A stretch of DNA of 64,000 bases from Burkholderia diffusa (lineage in GTDB: Bacteria; Pseudomonadota; Gammaproteobacteria; Burkholderiales; Burkholderiaceae), in the NCBI RefSeq assembly GCF_001718315.1, contig NZ_CP013362.1, positions 806,001-870,000 of the forward strand. Direction: 5' to 3'. Shown here piece after piece: positions 1-9,180 of this stretch; position 1 is the first letter of the stretch; each line of letters opens with the position of its first letter. Under the pieces are notes generated by a model that saw only the letters and a program-made list of their open reading frames with translations, was not told the origin of the DNA and did not search any database. The position numbers and the translations under genes were made by a program.

Positions 1-593
1 AGCCAGCTGTCGTGCGCTGCGTGATGCGCATCGTCGCCGGCGAGCGGCGCGCGGCGGATCGTCGCGAGCGTCGGCAGCGCGAGCAGGAACAGCGCGCCGC
101 ACAGCGCGAAGCGGATGCTCGTCGCGCCGGCGATCTGGCTGACGAGCACGGGCCCCGCCATCTGGAACAGCGTGAAATTGGTCGCGTAGATCGCGACCAC
201 GCGGCCGCGCGTCGAATCGTCGGCGAGCTGGTTGACCCACGCCTCGCCGATGGTGAACAGGAGCATCAGCGCCGCACCGCACAGCACGCGCAGCACGCCC
301 CATACCATCAGGTTCGACGTGAACTGCATCAGCGCCGTGGCCGCCGCGAGCAGCACGACGGACACGACGATCGCACGGCGTGCGCCGATGCGCCGCGCGA
401 GCGCGGTGACGAACGGGACGATCGCGAGGCCGCCCAGTGCCTGCGCGGCCGTCAGCATGCCGACGACATTGGTGCCGTGTCCGGCTTCGGTCAGTGCAAG
501 CGCGGTGAGCGGCATCGTCGCGCCGGTGCCGAGACCGACGACCGCGACGCTCAGGATCAGCGCGAGGAAATCACGATTGAGAATGGCTTTCAT
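1..593 (-). CDS. MFS transporter, N-terminal part (cut by window start)
   Basis: The minus-strand frame opens with ATG at 593 and runs without a stop to base 1, so about 197 residues are present and the C-terminal half lies outside the window. The protein begins MKAILNRDFLALILSVAVVG and continues with alternating hydrophobic helices (roughly six transmembrane segments). An RRIGARR loop after the second helix is the basic loop typical of the major facilitator superfamily. It is an inner-membrane secondary carrier of unknown substrate. The next gene downstream of its start (726-1895) is another MFS carrier on the same strand, 130 bases away, but the two are different subfamilies and no shared operon can be proved. 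Confidence 0.8.
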   Translation of the reverse strand, partial: MKAILNRDFLALILSVAVVGLGTGATMPLTALALTEAGHGTNVVGMLTAAQALGGLAIVPFVTALARRIGARRAIVVSVVLLAAATALMQFTSNLMVWGVLRVLCGAALMLLFTIGEAWVNQLADDSTRGRVVAIYATNFTLFQMAGPVLVSQIAGATSIRFALCGALFLLALPTLATIRRAPLAGDDAHHAAHDSW

Positions 594-725
594 CGGCCGC
601 GATGCTACACCGCGAACCCTGAAAGGTCCATGAAGGCCATCAGGGTTGCATGGCGTTGTTTGCGCAACGAACGCGGCGGCACGCGGCCGGCTGCCGCACC
701 GCCGCGCGTCGCCGCTGCGCGCGCG

Positions 726-1895
726 TCATACGTATCCGGTCGGCCCGCTCACCGGACGGCGTTCGAGCGACGCCGACCACAGCGTGAGCGCGAGCGCGGC
801 GACCGCCATCGCCGCACCGACCCACGGCAGATTCACGAGCGACACGCCGGAGCCGATCGCCATCCCGCCGAGCCAGGCGCCCGTCGCGTTGCCGAGGTTG
901 AATGCGCCCTGGTTCAGCGTGGACGCGAGGTTCGGCGCGTCGCTCGCGCGATCGACGATCAGGATCTGCAGCGGCGGCACGATCGCGAACGCGAGGATGC
1001 CCCACACGAAGATCGTCGCGAGCGCCGCGAACGGCACGTGCATCGTGCCCGCGAACAGCGCGAGGACGATGCCGATCAGCGCGAGCGTGGCGATCAGCGA
1101 CGGCATCCGGCGCCAGTCGGCGAGCTTGCCGCCCAGCGTGCCGCCGACCGTCAGGCCGAGACCGAACAACAGCAGCACGTAGGTGACCTGGCGCGGCGAG
1201 AAGCCCGTCACGTCCTCGAGGATCGGCGTGATGTACGTGAACACGCTGAACAGGCTCGCGGACGCAAGCACGCTGATGCCGAGCACCATCAGCACCTGCG
1301 GGTGCTTCAGCACGCTGAATTCGCGCGTGATGCTGGTGTCGGGCATCGCGAGGTTCCTCGGCAGGCACACCGCGAGCGCGGCGGCCGCGGCGATGCCGAT
1401 GCCGGTGACGGCCCAGAACGTGGCGCGCCAGCCGTATGCCTGGCCGAGCGCGGTGCCGAGCGGCACGCCGAGCACGTTCGCGAGCGTGAGGCCGGTGAAC
1501 ATCAGCGCGATCGCCTGCGCGCGCCGGTTCGGCGCGACGAGGTTGCTCGCGACCACCGAGCCGATCCCGAAGAACGCGCCATGGCAGAACGCGGTGACGA
1601 CGCGCGCGGCCATCAGCACCGCATAGCCGGGCGCGATCGCGCAGAACAGGTTGCCCGCGATGAACAGCCCGATGAGGCCCATCAGCGCCCGCTTGCGCGG
1701 CATCTTCGCGGTAACGACCGCGAGAATCGGTGCACCGATCGTCACGCCGAGCGCGTAGCCCGACACGAGCATTCCGGCGGCGGGGATCGACACGCCGAGG
1801 TCGCGGGCGACATTGGGCAGCAGCCCCATGATCACGAACTCGGTGGTACCGATTCCAAATGCGGCGACGGCTAGGGCGAAAAGAGGTAATGGCAT
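726..1895 (-). CDS. MFS transporter, DHA1 family (AraJ/YdhP-like)
   Basis: This 389-residue inner-membrane protein has twelve predicted hydrophobic helices. The start MPLPLFALAVAAFGIGTTEF carries the GTTEF signature common to AraJ, YdhP and NepI-type DHA1 exporters, followed by a VTAKMPRKR loop after helix 2 (the MFS A-motif region). Length matches the family (about 390). Such proteins are proton-driven exporters of sugars, purine nucleosides or drugs, and the substrate cannot be read from the sequence. It starts with ATG at 1895 and ends 132 bases before the partial MFS gene. A 284-base spacer separates it from bluB upstream, in which I see no gene. Confidence 0.85.
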   Translation of the reverse strand: MPLPLFALAVAAFGIGTTEFVIMGLLPNVARDLGVSIPAAGMLVSGYALGVTIGAPILAVVTAKMPRKRALMGLIGLFIAGNLFCAIAPGYAVLMAARVVTAFCHGAFFGIGSVVASNLVAPNRRAQAIALMFTGLTLANVLGVPLGTALGQAYGWRATFWAVTGIGIAAAAALAVCLPRNLAMPDTSITREFSVLKHPQVLMVLGISVLASASLFSVFTYITPILEDVTGFSPRQVTYVLLLFGLGLTVGGTLGGKLADWRRMPSLIATLALIGIVLALFAGTMHVPFAALATIFVWGILAFAIVPPLQILIVDRASDAPNLASTLNQGAFNLGNATGAWLGGMAIGSGVSLVNLPWVGAAMAVAALALTLWSASLERRPVSGPTGYV

Positions 1896-2179
1896 CGCGG
1901 TGGGCTGCGGAAAAGGCCGTGGCCCGGGAGCCGGCGCGGGATGCGCGGGACGGGCAGGGCGGGGGAGGCGTCAGCCGCGATTCTACTTCAGTGAAAACCC
2001 CTATGCTCGGGGCCAAAACAGATGTTGCCGGCGTGCGACGTGGTCATGGCAGGGCTGCGCCACAGTGTGGGATTCGGGGCGGATGGCGGTGGCGCGCATG
2101 AAATTCGGGTCGGAGCGAAGCCCGTGGAGCGGCCGTTCCGCGCGCGTTGCGTTCGGGTATGCGGTCGATCGACGATCGG

Positions 2180-2947
2180 TCAGCGCTCGTGCCCCGCGCC
2201 GGCGGGTGTCGAGTCGGAGCGGTCATCGGGTTCGGCGCCGGCGGGCGATGGCGATGACGGCGATCCGGCTGTCGTGCCGGCGTCCGCCGTGCAATCGGCG
2301 GCCTGCGTCACCGGTGCGTCCCAGCCGTTTTCGAACAGGCATGCCTCGATCGGCATCCGCGCGGCCCAGCGCTCTTCCTCGAGCATCGGCTTCGCATAGA
2401 ACGCATCGACATGCCCGACGCACAGCACGGCGATCGGCTTCGCGCCGGCCGGCATGCCGAGCAGCGTGCGCAGCGCGTCGACGTCGAACAGCGATACCCA
2501 GCCCATCCCGAGCCCTTCCGCGCGTGCGGCGAGCCACATGTTCTGGATCGCGCAGGCGGCGGATGCGAGGTCCATCTCCGGCAGCGTGCGGCGGCCGAAT
2601 ACGTGGCGCTCGCGATCGTCGGTCAGCGCGACGACCAGCAACTCGCCGCATTCGCGCACGCCTTCGACCTTCAGCCGCATGAATTCGTCCTGCCGCTCGC
2701 CGAGCGCGTCGGCCGTCGCGCGGCGCTCGGCCTCGACCAGCGCGTGGATCGCGGTGCGCAGCGCGGGATCGGTGATGCGGATGAAGCGCCATGGCTGCAT
2801 GAAGCCGACGCTCGGCGCATGGTGCGCGGCGCGCAGCAGCCGCGCGAGCGTGGCGGGATCGACGGGCGCCGGCGTGAAGTGGCGCATGTCGCGCCGTTCG
2901 AAGATGGCGCGGTAGACCGCGGCAATGGCGGAGTCGTCGAAACGCAT
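2180..2947 (-). CDS. bluB: 5,6-dimethylbenzimidazole synthase BluB
   Basis: BluB is a flavin-destroying nitroreductase-fold enzyme that converts reduced FMN and O2 into 5,6-dimethylbenzimidazole, the lower axial ligand of cobalamin. The protein shows the family start with ERRDMRHF (FMN phosphate binding), the segment HHAPSVGFMQPWRFI and the later GLGMGWVSLFD. I chose ATG at 2947 (255 residues); a TTG five codons upstream at 2962 is possible. After about residue 205 the protein ends in a Ser/Pro/Ala/Asp-rich tail that is probably disordered. No other cobalamin gene is adjacent, so this copy stands apart from the cob operon. Confidence 0.9.
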   Translation of the reverse strand: MRFDDSAIAAVYRAIFERRDMRHFTPAPVDPATLARLLRAAHHAPSVGFMQPWRFIRITDPALRTAIHALVEAERRATADALGERQDEFMRLKVEGVRECGELLVVALTDDRERHVFGRRTLPEMDLASAACAIQNMWLAARAEGLGMGWVSLFDVDALRTLLGMPAGAKPIAVLCVGHVDAFYAKPMLEEERWAARMPIEACLFENGWDAPVTQAADCTADAGTTAGSPSSPSPAGAEPDDRSDSTPAGAGHER

Positions 2948-3066
2948 GAGCGGCAGAAGCAAGGGAGAGGTCGGCGCAACGATAGCAGACGCCGGGCGTG
3001 CGGCGTTACATCAGTCGAAACAAAATGATGGATCGTTGACGGATCGCTTGCGCCGAACGCCGTCGG

Positions 3067-4065
3067 TCAGCGTCCCGTCGTGACGACGTTGGTCGGCGTG
3101 CCGGCGTGCCACGCCTCGATGTTCAGCAGCGTCGTGTGCGCGATCTCGGCGAGCGCCTCGCGCGTGAAGAATGCCTGGTGCGACGTGACGATCACGTTCG
3201 GGAACGTCAGCAGGCGCGCGAGTACGTCGTCCTGCAGCGGCAGGTCGGAGTGATCCTCGAAGAAGAGGCCGCTTTCCTCCTCGTACACGTCGAGCCCGAG
3301 ATGGCCGAGCTGGCCGCTCTTGAGCGCGTCGACCAGCGCCTGCGCGTCGACGAGGCCGCCGCGGCCGGTATTGATCAGCATCGCGCCGTGCTTCATCCGC
3401 GCGAGCGTCTGCGCGTTGATTAGATGGTGCGTCGACGGCAGCAGCGGGCAGTGCAGGCTGACGATGTCCGCATGGTGCAGCAACTCGTCGAGTTCGACGT
3501 AGCGTGCGCCGAACGCGATCAATTCGTCGTCGTACGGCGGCATCGAGTGCGCGAGCACGTGCATCCCGAAGCCCATCATGATCTTCGCGAACACGCTGCC
3601 GATCAGGCCGGTGCCGATCACGCCGACGGTCTTGCCATGCAGGTCGAAGCCGAGCAGGCCGTTCAGCGAGAAGTCGCCTTCGCGCGTGCGTGCCACCGCG
3701 CGCGGCAGCCGGCGGTTGAGTGCGAGGATCAGCGCGACCGCGTGTTCGGCAACCGCATGCGGCGAATACGCGGGCACGCGCACGACGGCAATGCCGAGCC
3801 GCTCGGCGGCCGCCAGGTCGACGTGGTTGAAACCCGCCGAGCGCAGCGCGATCAGGCGTGTGCCGCCGTCGGCGAGCCGTTCGAGCACTGCCGCGTCGAC
3901 GGTGTCGTTGACGAACGGGCAGACGACCTCGTAGCCGTGCGCGAGGATCGCGGTTTCCGCGTCGAGGTGCGACGGCTGGAAGTGCAGCCGATAGCCGAAT
4001 TGCCGGTTGGCGGCGGTAAAGGATTCGTCGTCGTACTGCCGGCTGCTGAACAGGATCACACGCAC
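3067..4065 (-). CDS. ldhA: D-2-hydroxyacid dehydrogenase, fermentative D-lactate dehydrogenase type
   Basis: A 332-residue cytoplasmic NAD-dependent dehydrogenase of the D-isomer family, closest in pattern to LdhA (pyruvate to D-lactate). Visible features are the catalytic Arg in INTGRGGLVD, the Glu in LDVYEEESGLFFED (typical of D-LDH), the His in VTSHQAFFT, and the nucleotide-binding GKTVGVIGTGLIG near residue 145. The start is GTG at 4065, supported by a GGAGG ribosome-binding site a few bases upstream. The LysR regulator gene (4096-5082) lies 30 bases upstream on the same strand and may be co-transcribed. The exact substrate (pyruvate versus another 2-oxoacid) is inferred. Confidence 0.85.
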   Translation of the reverse strand: MRVILFSSRQYDDESFTAANRQFGYRLHFQPSHLDAETAILAHGYEVVCPFVNDTVDAAVLERLADGGTRLIALRSAGFNHVDLAAAERLGIAVVRVPAYSPHAVAEHAVALILALNRRLPRAVARTREGDFSLNGLLGFDLHGKTVGVIGTGLIGSVFAKIMMGFGMHVLAHSMPPYDDELIAFGARYVELDELLHHADIVSLHCPLLPSTHHLINAQTLARMKHGAMLINTGRGGLVDAQALVDALKSGQLGHLGLDVYEEESGLFFEDHSDLPLQDDVLARLLTFPNVIVTSHQAFFTREALAEIAHTTLLNIEAWHAGTPTNVVTTGR

Positions 4066-4095
4066 GCTGCACCTCCGATGGCTGTCGCGTGCAGT

Positions 4096-5082
4096 TTACT
4101 GCAGGCCCGTCTGCCGGCCGGTGACGATGTCGGCGCGATCGGGCGTGCGCAGGAAGCCGTAGCCGGTCCGTTCGCGGGCCGCCTGCGTGCCGAAATGCTC
4201 GAGCGCATGCTCGACGAAGCTGCGCGTGCGGGCCGGCACGTACTGGCGATTTGGGTAGACGACGGATAGCTGCGCGTCCGGGTCGTCGATCCGGAAGGCG
4301 GGCAACAGCCGCACGAGCGCGCCGGTGGCGAGCGCATCGGCGATGCTCGGCTCGGGCAGCACCGCGATGCCGGACCCGGCGACGGCTGCCGCCTGTACGA
4401 GCGCCAGCTGGTTGACCGTGCAGGTCGGGCGCACCGTGATCGAATGCGTGACGCCGTCGTGGCCGACCAGCCGCCACGCGGGCGCATGCTGGTGCGGTGC
4501 GAGCGCGACCCAGTCGTGGCCCGGCAGATCCTCGGGGGTGCGCGGCTCGCCGCGCCGTTCGAGATACGCGGGCGCCGCGCACGCGACGAACGGGTTCGGC
4601 GCAAGTGCGTGGCCGATCAGCGTCGGGTTGCCGTCAAGCCGGTTGCCTGTCGCGATGCCGACGTCGTAGCCGGAATCGAGCACGTCGAGCGGCCCTTCGG
4701 CGACCGTGAGCTGGACCCGCAGTTCGGGGTAGCGGTGCCGGAAACTGCTGACGAGCGGCGTCAGCGCAAGCGGCGACAGCAACCCCGACGCGACGACCCG
4801 CAGCGTGCCGGCCGGCTCGCGCACGGCGTGCGCGACGGACGCTTCGAGGTGGTCGAATTCCTCGAGCAGCGCCCGGCAGCCGTCGAGGTAGCGCAGGCCG
4901 GCCTCGGTCAGCGACAGGTTGCGCGTGGTGCGGTGAATCAACCGCGTGTTCAGGTGAGACTCGAGCATTGCGATCGAGCGCGTGACGAGCGCATTCGACA
5001 CGCCTAGATGGTGCGCGGCGCGCCGGAAGCTCTGCTGTTCGGCGACGCAGACGAACACACGCATGGTCTGAATCTGGTTCAT
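4096..5082 (-). CDS. LysR-family transcriptional regulator
   Basis: A 328-residue LysR regulator. The N-terminal winged helix-turn-helix lies within the first 60 residues, starting MNQIQTMRVFVCVAEQQSFR, with the recognition region GVSNALVTRSIAMLE. It is followed by the usual effector-binding domain. I set the start at ATG 5082 because the frame extends further upstream only through Arg-rich sequence without homology. The gene sits 30 bases upstream of the D-lactate dehydrogenase gene on the same strand, so it probably controls that gene or itself. A long spacer (5083-5834) separates it from the divergent aminotransferase gene, which is an alternative target. Confidence 0.88.
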   Translation of the reverse strand: MNQIQTMRVFVCVAEQQSFRRAAHHLGVSNALVTRSIAMLESHLNTRLIHRTTRNLSLTEAGLRYLDGCRALLEEFDHLEASVAHAVREPAGTLRVVASGLLSPLALTPLVSSFRHRYPELRVQLTVAEGPLDVLDSGYDVGIATGNRLDGNPTLIGHALAPNPFVACAAPAYLERRGEPRTPEDLPGHDWVALAPHQHAPAWRLVGHDGVTHSITVRPTCTVNQLALVQAAAVAGSGIAVLPEPSIADALATGALVRLLPAFRIDDPDAQLSVVYPNRQYVPARTRSFVEHALEHFGTQAARERTGYGFLRTPDRADIVTGRQTGLQ

Positions 5083-5834
5083 GGCTCGCGAATTTCTGGC
5101 CCGGTTGATTGATTTTGGTTGTGATTTTTCGTTGCACGACCTGGAAAGCCGTCGCGTGACGCCAGGTTCCGGCCCGTATCGAAAAATCGGTTTTCGATTC
5201 TGCAGACGATTGTTCATTACGGAGCCAATATCCGTCAACCTGAGAAAATGGGCGGGTTGCGTAAAATCGAAATCGCGGGTATCGATTTAACGCGGCGATG
5301 TCGCGTGTGCGTGCGGTGAATAGCCGGAGGTGTATTGGGAGAAATTTCTGCGGGTTTGAATATTTTCCATGTGAATCAATATATTGCGGATGATCGTGTG
5401 TGGCGGGTGCGGTAATGGGTGAAATCGCTCACCAATAGATGCTGCGATAGTGGATGTTTTTGAACAGGTCCGGTTTTCGTCGGCCGATTCCGCCCTGCGC
5501 GATTTTTATCGTGACGACCGGTATTCCGGTCGATGCATGTGTCGTGCAGAACGCGGCCATCCGGAGTGCGACGCAATACTGCCCGAGAAAATCGTGGGCA
5601 TTGAGCCGCGGATGGAACCGTTACGCATGCGCACGGCAATGCCGCGGTATTGCAAGATCGGTCGTGCGGCGCGGGTGCGGCCGGCTGGCCCGGTCCGTCG
5701 ACCGGGCCAGCGCCACGCTGTCCGGCTGTGCGTGCCTCTTGCGCGCGGGCGCGGAACGCGGAATGATCGATCAGTTCGCCGTGCCGTGCGGCGAACGACG
5801 TCCGAGCGTTTTCTCCGTTCCTTCTCTACCTGCC
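5083..5834. other. 752-base intergenic region with strong hairpins
   Basis: No convincing gene here. The part 5160-5460 is much richer in A+T than its surroundings. A perfect 7-bp inverted repeat with a 4-base spacer (CGACCGG/CCGGTCG) lies at 5515-5532. A 12-bp perfect inverted repeat with a 4-base loop lies at 5684-5711 (arms GCTGGCCCGGTC and GACCGGGCCAGC), about 125 bases before the aminotransferase start. The second lacks a T tract, so it is not a standard terminator; it could be a leader hairpin. Confidence 0.5.
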
Positions 5835-7046
5835 ATGTCCATCGATTACTCGCCGATTCCCTGTCCCGTCGTCGTGCCGCTCGACGCGATCCTGCCCGAA
5901 GAACCGCTGCTGATGATGGGGGCCGGCCCGGTCCCGATTCCGGCCGCCGTCGCAAAGGCGAACACGATCGTGATCAACCACCTCGGCGCGACGATGGCGA
6001 AGATCATCGAGCAGGTGAAGGAGATGGCGCGCTACGTGTTCCAGACCCGCACGAAATGGGTGCTCGGCGTTGCCGGCCCCGGCTCCGCCGCGATGGAAAT
6101 GGCGATTTCGAACCTCGCGTGGCGCGGCACGCGCGTGCTGTCGATTCGCAACGGCTTTTTCAGCGCGCGAATGGCGGAGATGGCCACGCGCGTCGGTGCC
6201 GACGTCGCCACGCTCGAGGTGGCCGACCGTTCGGTCGCGAGCCTCGACGAGATCGCGGACGCGATCGCGCGCGAGCGGCCCGAAATCGTCACGATCGTGC
6301 AGGGCGAGACGTCGAATACCGTGTGGAACCGCGATCTGCGCGACATCGCGGCGCTCGCGAAGGCGGCCGGCGCGCTGGTTGTGGTCGACGCGGTGTGCAC
6401 GCTCTCGACGATGCCGCTCGAGATGGACGCGTGGGGCATCGACGCGGTGATCACCGGCGGCCAGAAGGGGCTGTCGTCGATCCCCGGTGTGTCGCTGATC
6501 GCATTCTCCGACGCCGCGTGGGAGCGGATGAAGCAGCGTCCGGAACCGAATGCGCACTGGTGCCTCGACATGGCGCTCGCGGAGAACTTCTGGCACAACG
6601 CGGGCTATCACTACACGGCGCCGGTGTCGGGTGTGCTCGCGTTGCACGAGGCGCTGCGGCTCGTCTGCGCGGAGACGCTCGAAAGCCGCTTCGCGCGCCA
6701 CCTGCGCTGCTCGCTCGCGCTGCAGGCGGGCGTCGAGGCGATGGGGCTCGCGCTTTATGCGCCGAAGGATTGCCGGCTCAATTCGGTGGTCGGGATCGAG
6801 ACGCCCGAAGGGCTCACGCCCGGAATGGTGTGCGGCCATATCTCGAAGCAGTACCAGGTCGAGATCTCGGGCTCGTTCGGGCTGCCGATCGTGCGCATCG
6901 GGCAGATGGGCGAACAGTGCCGCGAACACAACCTGTTCCGCACGCTGCACGCGTTCGGCCGCACGATGGTCGATCTGAAGGTGCCGGTCGATTTGCCGGC
7001 CGGCGTGGCCGCGCTCGAGCAGGAACTGTCGCGGCGCGGCACGTAA
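5835..7046 (+). CDS. Class V aminotransferase, alanine--glyoxylate / serine--glyoxylate type
   Basis: A 403-residue PLP enzyme of the AGT/SGAT group (fold type I, class V). Key features are LMGAGPVPIP-like entry (MMGAGPVPIP, residues 27-36), the substrate loop GPGSAAMEMAI, VQGETSNTVWN, the cofactor Asp in VVDAVCTL and the Schiff-base Lys in ITGGQKGLSS (about residue 211). Related enzymes transfer an amino group from alanine, serine or pyridoxamine to glyoxylate or pyruvate; which pair applies here is not decided by sequence. The same frame is open upstream to 5454, but only the part from ATG 5835 has family similarity. It stands alone as a transcription unit after a long leader region. Confidence 0.85.
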   Translation: MSIDYSPIPCPVVVPLDAILPEEPLLMMGAGPVPIPAAVAKANTIVINHLGATMAKIIEQVKEMARYVFQTRTKWVLGVAGPGSAAMEMAISNLAWRGTRVLSIRNGFFSARMAEMATRVGADVATLEVADRSVASLDEIADAIARERPEIVTIVQGETSNTVWNRDLRDIAALAKAAGALVVVDAVCTLSTMPLEMDAWGIDAVITGGQKGLSSIPGVSLIAFSDAAWERMKQRPEPNAHWCLDMALAENFWHNAGYHYTAPVSGVLALHEALRLVCAETLESRFARHLRCSLALQAGVEAMGLALYAPKDCRLNSVVGIETPEGLTPGMVCGHISKQYQVEISGSFGLPIVRIGQMGEQCREHNLFRTLHAFGRTMVDLKVPVDLPAGVAALEQELSRRGT

Positions 7047-7109
7047 GCGCAGGGACGCGAGGCGGGTGCGCTGGACGAAACCGCCTCGTCGTCAGCCGGG
7101 GCGTGGCGC

Positions 7110-8045
7110 TCAGCCGCCCTGCATCGCGCGCCGGTACGCGTTCGGCGTCGTGCCGTGCGCGTCGCGAAAGCGATGGCTGAAGTGGCCGGCGTTCGCGTAG
7201 CCGCATTCGGCCGCGACCTGCGCGAGCGGTAGCGCCGTCGTGCGCAGCAGCAGGCGCGCCCGCGCGAGCCGCTGCTCGGCCACCCATGCGTGCGGCGCAC
7301 GACCGAACGACAGCCTGAACATCCGCGAGAAATGGTATTCGGACAGCGCGGCGACGTCCGCCAGTTCGCCGAGCGTCAGCGGCTGCGACAGGTAGCTGTC
7401 GATATAGTCGCGCACGCGGCGGCGCACGGCCGGCGCGAGCCCGCCGCGGAACGGCACGTCGGTGCGCGTCGTGCTCTGGCCGCGCAGCAGCAGGCTGAGC
7501 ACGTCGTGCGCGGCCTCGTTCACGCGCAGCCGTCCGTCGGCATCGTCCCAGTGCTCGAGCGCGAGCGAACGGAACTGCGCCGCGACGCGCGCATCCTCGA
7601 AATAGGTGCGATCGGCGAGCTTCAGCTCGCGCGGCTCGCGATCGAGTTCGCGGATCGCGCGCTGCGTGAAGTGCTCGGGCAGGAAGTACAGGTGGATGAA
7701 GTGCATCTCGCCGCGCACCCACCAGCGCGATTCATGGTCGCCCGGCAGCGCGCACAGCAGGCTTGGCGCGCCGTAGCGCGGCACGCGCTCGCGCTCCGTC
7801 CGGTAGCCGCCGTCCAGATAGCACGACAGCGTGTGGTGGCCGGGCCGTTCGTAGATCGTCTCGCTTTCGTCGGTGATGCGCGTCCATTCGGCGATCGCGA
7901 GATGGTCGCCGAGCCACGTGAAGCGCTCGAGCGTCGCGTTCGCCTCGGCGAGCGTGCGGCACACCGATTGCAGGCCGAACGGCATCGCACCGCCGGCAAG
8001 GGCGGCCGCGTGGTCGGCGGGCGGGGCGTACAGGGGCGAACTCAT
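7110..8045 (-). CDS. AraC-family transcriptional regulator
   Basis: A 311-residue regulator. An N-terminal cupin-like sensing region covers roughly residues 20-170. The C-terminal AraC double helix-turn-helix covers about 205-305, with LTLGELADVAALSEYHFSRM as the first helix-turn-helix and AAECGYANAGHFSHRFRDAH leading into TPNAYRR at the end. I chose ATG 8045; the longer frame to 8180 adds only unsupported sequence. It is divergent from the EamA permease gene (start 8179) with a 133-base spacer, so control of that permease is the simplest hypothesis. The downstream aminotransferase gene converges on it. Confidence 0.88.
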   Translation of the reverse strand: MSSPLYAPPADHAAALAGGAMPFGLQSVCRTLAEANATLERFTWLGDHLAIAEWTRITDESETIYERPGHHTLSCYLDGGYRTERERVPRYGAPSLLCALPGDHESRWWVRGEMHFIHLYFLPEHFTQRAIRELDREPRELKLADRTYFEDARVAAQFRSLALEHWDDADGRLRVNEAAHDVLSLLLRGQSTTRTDVPFRGGLAPAVRRRVRDYIDSYLSQPLTLGELADVAALSEYHFSRMFRLSFGRAPHAWVAEQRLARARLLLRTTALPLAQVAAECGYANAGHFSHRFRDAHGTTPNAYRRAMQGG

Positions 8046-8178
8046 GATGGGGCGAGTATAAGCGCGCGCGAAGCGCTCCGTGCGGCCGCCGGAAAAAGAC
8101 CGCAATTCCGGACAATCCGCGCTGACGCGGTGGCGGCACAGTCGAAGTCCGTTTCCCTCGTTCCGCTTCGTTGCCGCC

Positions 8179-9069
8179 ATGAACCTGTCGCTTTATTTCG
8201 TTACCGTGCTGATCTGGGGCACCACCTGGATCGCGATCAAATGGCAACTCGGCGCCGTGCCGCCGCCCGTGTCGATCGCGTGGCGCTTCTGGCTCGCGGC
8301 TGCCGTGCTGTTCGCGCTGCTGCGCGTGATGCGTCGGCCGGTGCGCCCGCCGCGCGAGGCGTGGCGTTATCTCGTCGCGCAGGGTTTCGCGCTGTTCTGC
8401 CTGAATTTCCTGTGCTTCTACTATTCGGAGCAGGTCGTGCCGAGCGGCCTCGTCGCCGTGATCTTCTCGACCGCGCCGCTGCTGAACTCGATCAACGGGC
8501 GGCTGTTCATGGGCCGCCCGCTGCGGCCGTCCGCGATCGCCGGTGCGCTGCTCGGGCTGGCCGGCATCGCATGCCTGTTCTGGCAGCAGATGGCCGGCCA
8601 CCTCGACGATCACGCCACATGGAGGGGCCTCGCGATCGCGTTCGCGGGCACGATGTGCTTCTCGGCCGGCAACCTGCTGTCGAGCCGCATGCAGTCGATG
8701 GGTCTGCACCCGCTCGCAACCAACGGCTGGGCGATGCTGATCGGCGCGGCGATCCTGACGGTCGGCAGTGCGGTGGCCGGGCTGCCGTTCATGATCGACC
8801 CGAGCCCGCGTTATCTCGGTGCGCTCCTCTATCTGGCCGTGCCGGGCTCGGTGATCGGGTTCACGGCCTACCTGACGCTCGTCGGCCGGATCGGGCCCGA
8901 ACGCGCCGCGTACTGCACGGTGCTGTTCCCGATCGTCGCGCTGGCCGTGTCGACGGTCTTCGAGGGTTACCAGTGGTCGCCGCTCGCGGTGCTCGGGCTG
9001 CTGCTCGTGCTGGCCGGCAATCTCGTCGCGTTCGACCTGACGCGCCGGTTGTTCCTGCGCACGGCTTGA
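8179..9069 (+). CDS. EamA/DMT-superfamily permease
   Basis: A 296-residue inner-membrane protein with ten predicted helices in two EamA repeats, starting MNLSLYFVTVLIWGTTWIAI. The WGTTWIAIK and SEQVVPSGLVAVIFSTAPLL segments are typical of RhaT/YedA-like drug/metabolite transporters that export amino acids or metabolites. The start at 8179 is set by the first hydrophobic helix; the frame upstream to 8080 overlaps the promoter region shared with the divergent AraC gene. It is followed by a bidirectional terminator at 9102-9130. Substrate unknown. Confidence 0.87.
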   Translation: MNLSLYFVTVLIWGTTWIAIKWQLGAVPPPVSIAWRFWLAAAVLFALLRVMRRPVRPPREAWRYLVAQGFALFCLNFLCFYYSEQVVPSGLVAVIFSTAPLLNSINGRLFMGRPLRPSAIAGALLGLAGIACLFWQQMAGHLDDHATWRGLAIAFAGTMCFSAGNLLSSRMQSMGLHPLATNGWAMLIGAAILTVGSAVAGLPFMIDPSPRYLGALLYLAVPGSVIGFTAYLTLVGRIGPERAAYCTVLFPIVALAVSTVFEGYQWSPLAVLGLLLVLAGNLVAFDLTRRLFLRTA

Positions 9070-9101
9070 CCGGGGCGGCCGTCGCGATGGCCGCCGCAAA
9101 C

Positions 9102-9130
9102 AAAAAACGCCCGCGCGATGCGGGCGTTTT
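9102..9130. terminator. Bidirectional Rho-independent terminator
   Basis: A run of A, the stem ACGCCCGC / GCGGGCGT around a short loop, then TTTT. It sits between the convergent EamA gene (ends 9069) and MFS gene (ends 9181), so it can stop both. Confidence 0.85.
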
Positions 9131-9180
9131 GCGTTGGCTGCCAGCGCAGCGGCCGCGTGGCCGTCCGGCGAGCGGCTCGT

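Noticed and set aside
12..1874. 620-residue plus-strand frame at the window start
   Set aside because: Arg/Glu/His-rich low-complexity shadow opposite two genuine MFS transporter genes.
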